A DNA stretch of 64,000 bases from Metarhizium brunneum. Its lineage: Eukaryota; Ascomycota; Sordariomycetes; Hypocreales; Clavicipitaceae. The translations under genes and the position numbers were made by a program. Under the pieces are notes generated by a model. It saw only the letters and a list, made by a program, of their open reading frames with translations, was not told the DNA's origin and did no database searches. Below are positions 45,722-55,100 of this stretch, piece by piece; position 1 is the stretch's first letter, and every line of letters starts with the position of its first letter. The stretch lies in NCBI RefSeq assembly GCF_013426205.1, contig NC_089423.1, positions 744,001 through 808,000 of the forward strand. The letters are read 5' to 3'.

Positions 45722-46808
45722 ATGATGCTCAGTGTCTTCCGCATCATTACCACCTGGTACCGCCCTCTGCTCGTCGCCCTGTTCAACCCCAGCATCCCCT
45801 TCCATCTTCGCTGGCGAACTCTCCTCCTTCAGCCCATCACACTGCTGACCTACTCCATCAACGCTCTTCCCTACTTCTTCTCCCGGCCATTTACGGTCGA
45901 ATACCTCCCCATCTTCCCCTCGCACGCCATCCGCGCCATCGTCTTCAAACACCCCGGCACAGGAAAAGGCCGCTCGCTCCGGCCTCTACACGTCGAAATC
46001 CACGGCGGTTCCTTCATTGGCGGTCTGGCAGAGAGCAACGCACGCTTCGATGAGCGTCTCGCGAAGGAGACAGGCGCAGTGGTCGTCAGCATAACGTACC
46101 GCTTTGCACCGGAACACACCTTCCCATGCGCCATAGACGACGTGGACGCTGCTATAAAATGGATCCAGGAGCACGCCGAGAGTCGATGGGGCGCCGACGC
46201 TACCTTGATGACAGTCAGCGGGTTTTCCTGCGGCGGCAATCTCGCCATGGCTGCTACGCAGCAGCGCAACTGCCAGGCGCCGGCACGAACCTCCTTCAAA
46301 GCAGCCGTTACATTCTATGGTGCGCTGGACCTGCGACTGGAACCAGGGAAGAAGCCCAAGCCCGCCAACTATCCCAAATCGGATCCATTGCAGTTTCTGC
46401 TGCCACTGTTTGATGCGTATGCGCAGCCAGCGAGGGCCAAACACATGGATGATCCGCGGCTGAACCCCGTTCTGGCAAGGACGGAGACGCTTCCGGAGAG
46501 GGTGCTGTTGGTGGTCGCGGCGATTGACATCTTGTATGCGGAGCAGATGGCCTTCAAGGAGAGGATTAATAAGGAGGCAAAGAGGGATGTGGTTGAGACG
46601 TTTGTTGCGCAAGACGGATTTCACGGGTATTTGGAGGGTGAGTTATTCACGGTGATGGGTTAACTTGGCGCTTTTGTGAATGAATGTACTACTGACGAGA
46701 TTAGTTCCCGATGCGATTTTGAAGAAGGAGGTCAAGGATGAGGCGTTTACGAGGGCCGTGGAGTTTTTGAAAAGGACGTATTCACTTCATGGGTGGGATT
46801 GGGCGTGA
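45722..46808 (+). CDS. Alpha/beta hydrolase of the hormone-sensitive lipase (abhydrolase_3) family
   Basis: Two exons, 45722-46637 and 46705-46808, encode 339 residues. The 67-base intron (GTGAGT...GATTAG) interrupts HGYLE|VPDA; reading through would cut off the last 35 residues. The oxyanion motif HGGSF is at about residue 92, the nucleophile elbow GFSCGG at about 165, an acid in LLVVAAIDILYAEQM, and the catalytic His in DGFHGYLEVPDA. The N-terminus has a hydrophobic stretch (MMLSVFRIITTWYRPLLVALF) that may anchor it to a membrane. The family hydrolyses esters of small or acyl substrates; substrate here is unknown. The start at 45722 is the first ATG after an upstream stop. No secondary-metabolism partner genes are adjacent. 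Confidence 0.9.
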
Positions 46809-47479
46809 GATTACCTGGTTCTGTTGTGTTTTTGTACTCTACTTGATGTTTTTGGTTTTCATGTGTTCATTTATAGAGGGCAATTTGAGACCTGGCCAGA
46901 TCTCCTACGGGCGTGTCCCTTGTGCCAAACTTCAAAACCTCGCAACTCATGCCTTCTGGAGTAAACAGACCTGCCGTGCACTTTGTGTCCCATCAAAGGG
47001 TGAGAGTGGCTTGATGACAAAACCCAGCTTCCTCACTTCAACCACTAACGGCCTGGCATTTTTGTCTGCGAAGCGGCATCTTCCACTGCCGCCGATGCCT
47101 CGCATTGCGGTGATATGCCGCCAGACCATTGCTTACGACAACGAACCACAAGGCAGCTGTTCACAGACATTGAACTTGATTCGCTCCCAAGCAATGAAAC
47201 ACCATGCATGAAAAAGAAGAAAAAACCATATCCAACAGGCCACATGGTCAGAAGAGAAAGAAAGAAAGAAAGCTACAAGCCCAGCGACTTCCCTTTGGGC
47301 TCTCTTCCAACACTAAATTTTGCACAAGCAGCAGGCCATCTCGGCCCGTCGTGTGAAATCCCTTTGATGCTACTTTGTTGAATCTAGGGCCGCAAAGCAG
47401 GAGGCTCATCCTGTACTGTATGCTGGGTCATTTACAAATGTTGGCTTATAAACTAGCCAATACACCGGGACAAGATCAC
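46809..47479. other. Intergenic with a GAAA microsatellite
   Basis: A (GAAA)n-like run at about 47254-47271. No gene recognised. Confidence 0.4.
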
Positions 47480-48315
47480 CAGGCTTACACGATGAACAGG
47501 GTGGCTCTGGACTTCAAGGACCACTGTCCAATTCTATTACCAACTCTGCCTTGCTGCACACGATTTTGTGCACGGCGTGCACCGACCTTGACATGAAGCG
47601 GAGGCTTTCGGACTCGCATCACGCTGCAGAGGCAATGCGGTTGATCAACAGAGATCTCGCGAGCGAAGGCCCGTTGACCGACGGCCTAATTGCAGCTGTT
47701 GCAATAGTAGTAACCCGGGAGGCAAGTCCACTGGCACAATTCTCTACAAGGGGTTTCTAACCATTGTGGGTTGGCGCAGAATCTACGTGGTAGATTCCAA
47801 CTAGCAACTATACACATGAACGGGTTGCAACACATGATTATGCAGAGTCGCCTGTTGTACCGGTCATACGGGAGCTGCGGCATATATCTGCGGTAATGGG
47901 CCCGAGGCGTCCTACGCTTGACAAGACATTAGCTAGCCAGATAATAGGCGGCATTGAATACAATCTTGCTCTTCTCAACGGGGATGGATCTCGGACGAAT
48001 CGATTAGAAATGGGTCCATCCCCTGAAGGCGCATGTAAACTAGCATGCTATATCTACCTCTATCTTATGGCAAGCGAGCTTCCGCGTATCTCACCGGTAC
48101 TCGATGAGAACGCGGCACGATTACGCGTGGCACTAGAGCCTGAGAGGGAGAAGTGGCGGGCTCGAGATGACCTTCACAACTGGCTTCTTTGGATCCTATT
48201 TGTTGGCTATGCAGGCGCTTCGTGTGGCCGGAGCTAGCGGTGGTTTCTGCAAAACGCACTGCTGTTGCTGCGGGCGCTCAACTTGACGACGATTGAGGAC
48301 CTTCGTCTGTCTTGA
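47480..48315 (+). pseudogene. Decayed fungal regulator C-terminal domain (PF11951-like)
   Basis: Pieces of a fungal_trans_2-type protein follow in order: LLHTILCTACTDLDMKRRLSD, AMRLINRDLASEGPLTDGLIAAVA, then in another frame HMNGLQHMI, and further KLACYIYLYLMASELPRISP and LHNWLLWILFVGYAGA. A TAG then precedes RWFLQNALLLLRAL, ending at 48313. These match the usual run 'AAVA..hN..HMNGL..h' and 'cRLA.LiYlyl.LRELP' of the family. At least two frame changes and an internal stop occur and no zinc cluster is found upstream. I read it as a dead gene or fragment. Confidence 0.65.
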
Positions 48316-49544
48316 AGAAGGCGGCGTGGAGTGCTGTTCCATGCGAAGATTACATGCAATTATTGTGGCAGCAGTCTACTGTCTAGGGACAGCCGAGTGC
48401 CTTGACGGAAGAGGCGGGCTTATCGACTTCACTCAAGATGGACGTTGAACATCAGACAACTGGCTGTTCCTAGTATTGCAATGGCAAATGGTCCGGGGAA
48501 TAGTTATATGATTGTCTGTTAAACGACGCTTTTCCACTGCAGATTCGAGCGCAGCTAACGACATACATGGACAACTCAGAGGGATGACTCTAAAGAATGG
48601 ATACTAGGAAATTACTAACAGGTTCAAATTCCCACAAGATCCTTCGTATTCGACAGCGCAAACATCTCATCCGTTTGGTCGTCCACCGTCCTCGGCTTCC
48701 GACCCAGAGGCTCCTCCAGCAAAGGATCCAGAGACGCCTTTTCGCCTGCGCAATAGCAGTATGTATTTCCAAAGCGACTTGTCAACGCCGCCCGACGTCG
48801 TCATGAAGCGAAAATTACCGTTTCGGGAAAACGGCGCGGCACGGTTCCACGTCGATCGGTCCGTGGCGTGGGCAGCCCGTATTTGCACCGCCGTGTTTAC
48901 TTGGACGGCATGCGAAAGGGTTATGGTTTTCTACTACGTGAACACTTGTAGTCAACATCCTTCACTTAGCCAACGCCTGTGTAGCTTCGTCCCTTGTTCG
49001 TAGGAAACTATAGTGTCGGTATGGTTGATCAAACACTTCACCATCTGGTGTAATGCCTAGACAAGGTAAATTGAACAATGATAATGAATGGAACCCTAAC
49101 TGATGATACGCTCAAGACAAGTAGGTCGATACAAGTATTTTCCTGTCTTGAATTCCATGTTTAGCATCTGCATCTGTATGTTCAACGTGTTGCTATGTAC
49201 AAGGAGATAACTGTAAATGAACGTGGCGTCAACCCTCCCGGCAATACGTGGAAAGCAGCCACTTTCGCATCAGCTACGAATTAACATTCGTGGCGTGATG
49301 TGACATGGTGTCATTATCAGTCCCTCCGGAGACGGCATCACGAGGCCTCCATCGTTCCATCTTTTCCTCTCGTGGCGCGAATACCGTAATTCCCTGCCGC
49401 CCATATCTTTGCTTTGGATATTCAAGGCCCAATCTCACTGTTTCCGACGTGAATTTGATATAACGCCAGAATGCAACCTCCTTACCCAGGGTCATTCCAC
49501 ACCGCAAATCGTACCATTCCGAGGCTCAAAACAGACTTACCACA
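48316..49544. other. Intergenic with one unassigned open stretch
   Basis: At about 48624-48960 (+) a stop-free frame follows a TACTAAC-like branch and CAG acceptor and reads protein-like (FKFPQDPSYSTAQ, then PPSSASDPEAPPAKDPETPF). It could be an exon remnant; no family recognised. Confidence 0.3.
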
Positions 49545-50099
49545 ATGGCCGTCCTAGTATCGTACGCAACTGCCCACGGCTCAACCAGAGAAATAGCAGA
49601 GGCCGTGGCCCGACAACTGTCGCAACAGCTCGCACCCATTCCGGTGGACTGCATCCCGGCGGCCGCTACGCCCCTTCTCTCCAGCCCCGAAGGCAACAAG
49701 TACAAGGCGGTTGTGATCGGCAGCGCGATCCACGTCGGCCGGTGGATTGCACCGGGACGGCGCTTCCTCAAGCAAAACGAACCCTACCTCTCGTCTGGAA
49801 ATCCAGATGTGCCACGCGTGTGGGCTTTCAGCGTCGGCATGCCGCCGACCGACGACGACCTCGCCAAGGAGGAGGTGTCCATGGACAAGTGGCTGCGCGA
49901 GCGCCTACGTCTCCAGGGGCATCGCCTGTTCCGCGGCGCATTCGACAAGGCGGATCTGCCGTGGATTATACGCCTCATCTTCGCGTGCTGCGTCCCCGAA
50001 GACAAGACGCGGTTTGGCGACTCGCGCGACTGGCCTGCCATTAGAGCCTGGGCAGACGGCGTTGGGACAAGAATAAAGGAGGAGGCTGTGCCCAGTTGA
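49545..50099 (+). CDS. Flavodoxin-domain protein (protoporphyrinogen oxidase HemG-like family)
   Basis: Single exon, 184 residues. The FMN phosphate loop is visible at the N-terminus (LVSYATAHGSTREIAEAVA). The central strand with its loop reads VVIGSAIHVGRWIAPGRRFL and a later flavin-contact strand VWAFSVGMPP. The tail has FRGAFDKADLPWIIRLIF and DSRDWPAIRAWADGV, typical of the flavodoxin_5 group. Members are electron carriers or, in bacteria, menaquinone-dependent protoporphyrinogen oxidase; the activity here is not known. It lacks introns and an obvious targeting signal and is GC-rich at third positions. The same architecture is far more common in bacteria, so transfer is possible but unproven. 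The next gene on the same strand is an NTF2-like protein 700 bases downstream. Confidence 0.87.
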   Translation: MAVLVSYATAHGSTREIAEAVARQLSQQLAPIPVDCIPAAATPLLSSPEGNKYKAVVIGSAIHVGRWIAPGRRFLKQNEPYLSSGNPDVPRVWAFSVGMPPTDDDLAKEEVSMDKWLRERLRLQGHRLFRGAFDKADLPWIIRLIFACCVPEDKTRFGDSRDWPAIRAWADGVGTRIKEEAVPS

Positions 50100-50799
50100 C
50101 CTGGTCAAATATTCATTCAGTTATTTCTAGCTGTACTGTGGGCTGCCCACATCCGCTTGCACTATTCTGCTACTTGGAGAAGAAAAGAAAACTACCGACT
50201 AGCAATACTACTTTCCGGAATGACAGGCAAATAAAGGGCTTGTGGGACTCGGTGTCTTGAATATCCGATTCTTTGTCTTGGCTAAATTGTACTATGTCTG
50301 GCGAAATCGGGTGATTGACAGACGGCACGCCGAGACTCTCAAGAGCGAGAAATCGCGAATGATGGACGGCCGATTGTTCAAAGCTAACTAAATTGAAGAA
50401 AACGTCCCGCGTACTATCCATGTAATTATTCTCACGTTTAAGAATCATGTTATTTTATTTCAGAACTGAAAAAAATGTATCAAGTACTTGAATGTACGTG
50501 AGAGTTATTAAACACCACCCCGGAAGACTTGAGAATTATTAGCAACCCCCAAGAAAGGAAACTGGGGCCCTCATTTTTCCGGATTCATACTGGCCTGTTA
50601 TCCGCCGCAGCCGGCTGCCCTGGCTGCTAGATACCCATACAGTTTGGGCGCTGATTCACGTCTCTGAATGCGGCAGCTTACGCGCCCCCCAAACGCCACT
50701 GATAACATGTCTTACCAGCGCGGCAGGTATTAGTACTCGCCTCGACCACACATACTTTCAAACCCGACAAGTAGTCCCGGCTACTCGACATCCCCCAAA
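50100..50799. other. Intergenic between flavodoxin-like and NTF2-like genes
   Basis: Nothing recognised beyond presumed gene-end and promoter sequence. Confidence 0.35.
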
Positions 50800-51225
50800 A
50801 TGACCACCAAACCCATCATGCCGCTACGCATATCCAGCAGCCCCGACGAAAGCCACGCCACTATCCGGGCGCTCATCCAAGCAAATCTCCTGTCTGTCTT
50901 TAACGAGCGAGACGAGACTGCGCGCAAGGCGTGTATCCAGAGCATCTACGGGGAGGACATTGTCTGGTACGAAGCGGACGATGATGTACGTACTGGCTAT
51001 GCCGCTCTGAATAGGCGCGTTGGAGAGCTCTTGGGCGAAAATCCCGCCTTTGCGTTTCGGCTACAAGGGGACACCGTCGTGGCCCAGAATCTGGGCATTC
51101 AGAATTGGTCGTTTGGACCTCCGGTGGAGCCTGATCTCGTCAAGGGGACCGACGTGATTATTGTGCAAGACGGAAGGGTTCGAGCGCTTTGGACGGCAGT
51201 TACAAAGGGTCCTGTTTTGCGATAG
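50800..51225 (+). CDS. NTF2-like/SnoaL-like small protein, 141 residues
   Basis: Single exon from ATG at 50800. The order of elements fits the NTF2-like cone fold: helix ATIRALIQANLLSVFNERDETARKACIQSIYGEDIVWYEADDD, helix GYAALNRRVGELLGENPAFAFRL, then strands GDTVVAQNLGIQNWSFGPP, GTDVIIVQDGRVRALWTAV. The family includes isomerases, polyketide cyclases and many uncharacterised proteins; catalytic residues cannot be assigned. Intact, in contrast to the decayed relative near 53.2 kb. No secretion signal. Confidence 0.82.
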   Translation: MTTKPIMPLRISSSPDESHATIRALIQANLLSVFNERDETARKACIQSIYGEDIVWYEADDDVRTGYAALNRRVGELLGENPAFAFRLQGDTVVAQNLGIQNWSFGPPVEPDLVKGTDVIIVQDGRVRALWTAVTKGPVLR

Positions 51226-53170
51226 AAAAGATGGCTTTGTAGTGAGTGGCTAGGTATGCGTTGGATGGATAGCTGATTAGGGTCTCGGATAGAACTATTT
51301 GTTAAGGAATTGAGCGTTTGGTTGTGGAATATCACGATAGTTCTTTGCGTTATTGACAGTTGGACATTGCTATATTCAGATGCTGTAGGCTGGCCTCTTG
51401 CCACTGTGGTCGACCGTCCTCATTGACCCTAGTTCATGGACCTCGGGAGTTTATTAGGTGAACCAGTCTAAAGCTTGTCACTTGACCTTTTCTGTCTGCT
51501 TTCCATCCATAGGAGTCTTGTTTAGCTGAACTATTTTTCGCCTATATAGTAGCCGTATACACCCAGCCGAGATTGCACACAACTGATGCAACCCGTATTC
51601 GGTGAAAAACTTTAAATCAGTGCAGAGAAGGCTTTCAACTAGATGACTTACAATGTAGATATTCCAACTAACCGAGCGGCTGCCCCGCATACAGCTCTTG
51701 GCAGATGGCGGTCATCAACTCCGGGTGGCCTCCGGATGGCCGGCCCCACATACCGGTCAGTTGGATGCGGCTCCCGGAGTAGAGGCGTGCCCACAGATCC
51801 CGTGTAATTACTACCGGGATGAACAGTTCCAAGCAGACACGCCTGCCGGGCTGCCTCGCACCGCCGCGTTGGATTGAATATTGGACCCTTCAATGCAGCC
51901 ATCTTGCCAGACTGTTGCTGAACCGAAGGAATACTCAGGGCGGATATACGCCTCCGTGAACTCCGTGTTGTGATGGGGCAGGAAAGGCAATAACCTTCGG
52001 GCGATTCGTCGAGCGTAGCATACTTTCCGTGCCTCAAGTCACTGTCCAGTGCATGAGAATGCGAGAATTACGGACACTTTTCCGGCTTTGTAATATACCA
52101 GCAGTGTATAAAGGCGAGGAGCTTGTCGGGCCAGTCATCTATAAGCACCGATGCTCATGGTCACCGGTCGTCCTTGGTGCAAGTGTCGCTATTGACAGAG
52201 CGAGAGCGAGGCTTTATGCACTGGCAAGCTGCATGGCTGTTCAGGGGCAACATCTTGTGGGCATGTCAAGACAGAGACAGGCGTTCTATCTGTAGAACAT
52301 GTCGAAACACCGTGGCACTGAGCACTGTGAGGTAACATTTGCATGACTACAGGGTCCTAGGCTTGTCAACATCTTCCCAAGGACCCTCAATATGGGATGT
52401 ATTTATACATATGCCAGTATATCACAACCTATAGTGTGGTAGAATATAGCTGTTGTCCAGACATGGTTGTCCCAACTGCGCGGATGCACATCGGAATCCT
52501 CAAGCAACCTGCACTTGAATATGTCTCAATTGGCGGCCCGCGATAGGAAGGAAATCATCAAGACATGAAGAATGTCATTGTTCATCTTGGCACATTAATA
52601 TGCTTGTCCAATACAAACGTCCTGCGCAGTCCAATAGTCAAACTAGAAGGATGCCAAGCTACCATCATCTAACTATAAGATACGAATGACTTCCATGGGC
52701 CCGCAGCTATCCCTCGTGATAAATCATATATGGCAAGGCGGCTACCGCGTCGATGCTAGAACTCTGCGCAAGGCATCAAGATTCAGACTGTTCAGACTCT
52801 CTGGATCCAATCTGAGCTCGTCGGTACCCTGTTTCTGGTGCAGTCTCTCAGCCTGGACCTGTAATTCTGCGAGCCTGCCTGAAGGCAACACCTTCTCATC
52901 CGAATCAAGAGTCGCACCCCTGAAGCGCATGCTATCATACTCGGCGGGAAGAGGGCCGTACGGCCCACGAAGTAGGTTCTCTAGATGCAATGTGTACGCC
53001 TTTTCTACGCCGGAATCTCCCATCCCGTGTGTCACACGCTTACACGAGGGCGACGATCACGGGACCCAGGGCAGAAGACTTCACCGACTTCTTGTGTTTA
53101 AAGACCTCTTTGGTCAACTAGGCCTCAAGGAAAACCAAGGACCTCTAATACCAAAAATTGTTGTTGGGTG
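51226..53170. other. Gene-poor interval
   Basis: A minus-strand frame at 52742-53035 (LHLENLLRGPYGPL, then LAELQVQAERLHQKQ) looks protein-like but has no recognisable family and no supported upstream exon. Otherwise nothing. Confidence 0.35.
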
Positions 53171-53600
53171 AATTGAGTCATTGCTCCAAGCCTTTAGCTC
53201 TTGTCACACTGGGAGACAACTACTACCAAATGGCACGTTTGAGACCAGAGTTGCCGTCCGAAGAATTCCGCAAATTCGCTTCCTTCTTTGCAGAGGACAG
53301 CGTCGTGTATCTTTGCAGCATGCGTGAACGTGTAGATCCCGCCAAGGCCGTGCAGCCACCATTGAGCACCTGAGAGACATTCCCAAAGACCAAATGTTGG
53401 AAGAGAGGCGCATTGTTTCACAAGTAACCAATTAAGAAAGTTGGACGGCAGAAAAACATGGTAGACGAAATGAGTGCCCTGAGCTCCACTCGTAACTGGG
53501 ATATCAAAGAGTCGGCCAGAAATAGCAGTCGTTACCCTATCGGACTTGAACGGGCAAGCCTTAAATACGAAATTTGCGCCTCAAGGCTAAGCACGAAGTG
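53171..53600 (+). pseudogene. Decayed NTF2-like/SnoaL-like gene
   Basis: In one frame DNYYQMARLRPELPSEEF and FASFFAEDSVVYLCSMRER, then, shifted by a frame, ATIEHLRDIPKDQMLEERRIVSQV, then DGRKT and, shifted again, MVDEMSAL. The order matches small SnoaL-like proteins of fungi (helix, 'FAeD..VYL', 'IE.LR.i', 'V.nEM'). Two or three frame changes mean it is not a working gene. Limits are approximate. Confidence 0.5.
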
Positions 53601-55100
53601 GCATCAGACCTCGGTGCCCCAAATCTACTCTCCATTCGACGTACGGAGGAGGGCAACTCTGCCTCGAGCCGGTCCGTGGCTTGATACGTATAGGTCCAGC
53701 CAATACATCCATTCAGCCCAGTCATCCCAGCTGAAGAACTGATCCGCTGAATCAGTTGATCATTTGAAGCAGACACACCGGTCCAGAGTCAGAGTGTAGG
53801 GTGCCGCAAGGGCAAACACATTTCTGGGGTCTGTGGGCTTATGGTTGCGAAATGTGAGCATTTTTTGCTTTTCGCTCTTGCAACGCCTGACTTCAGCGCC
53901 GGGTATGGCAAGCTGAACACCGTCGACCCTTCTTACTGCAGGCAAGAGAAGGGTGGTGGGATCGTTTCTATGTAGCCACTCTATGTTGATACGTCTGACT
54001 TGAACCTTGGCGCCTTGACAGCAAATCACTTTTGCGAAGCTTGCGCAACGGCTATAGTACGAGCAGCAAAGTCAGCCCTGAAAGAGCAAATGTTCCCTCG
54101 GCCATCTTGGTAGCAACAGGCACAGGCCGCTCGCAGACTGTCGAGCGGGAAATGCTGAGTACAGACGACGCAAGTCGTCTAGCGGCCTCTACCGTCTGCG
54201 CATCGCAGGCAAGGGCTAGGCGCAAGGACTCTACATGCCTGAATTAGACTAGATATGAGGTTGGCAATGGAGCCATGGGAGAGTTAAAGGCGAAGCGAAG
54301 CGGAGGCACCCGTTTATTCTCTTCTAGCGGATTATCGCATCGAATCTCCATCTTCAAAAATGGTAAAATTGAGTTGTTGGATGGCGGCTCGTCGACGTTT
54401 CGCGTATTGCAGCAAACTTCGTATGGATAGTACGCCAAGCGGTACATTTCGACAACCCATCCAAGGACGGTCAGCCAGGTCGGCATCATAAGGGTGATAT
54501 CATCGTAAAATGACATGCACTGTCGAGGACTGCATCAAGGAAATCGTTTGCATTGTGCTGGTCTGTCTTCCTGCGCGCCTCGCCATCGGGCTCGACGTTC
54601 TAAGTCGAGCCGGTTCCAGAAAGCGTGCGGGGCACTCGTTTCGACACCGTCGCGTTGATCATCGTCAGTTCACGGCGGTGTTTGGGTCGTCTCGCAGTCA
54701 ATTCTGAGATTTGATCAGCGTAAGCGTGAGGCCAGCGCTGCTCTTGGACAGTAGTGACACTTCGTCGAGGGTTCGAGTCTAGGGGCCCGGCCTTGATGCC
54801 GGTGAAAAGAGAGAAGAAAGATCAATGATGGAGGGGCGATAAAGGAAGCTTGCCTGCCCCGCTATCTGGCACAACTGAGAAAAATCAGTGCACCTGGGCA
54901 CGTGGCTAGAAGCGGAGCCAATCGCGACTTGGTGATATGGTCATTTTATGTAAGTAGTGGGTCTATTGTACCCGACCACCAAAAAAAATTTCCCTGATTC
55001 GACGATTGAGTCAATTCTTCAGCATCCAAAGCATTATTTGCATGATAGCTACCGAACCTCCAAGTGTGAGAAAGGACATACAAAGTCATCAAGCGACGCA
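53601..55100. other. Intergenic upstream of the PurF-type gene
   Basis: Overlapping short frames; a minus-strand frame at 54244-54516 has no match. A GGTTCGAGTCT word near 54770 resembles a tRNA B box but no cloverleaf forms around it. Confidence 0.35.

Noticed and set aside
54740..54800. tRNA-like B box GGTTCGAGTCT
   Set aside because: The flanking bases do not form a T-arm stem, and no A box or acceptor stem is found at the right distance.
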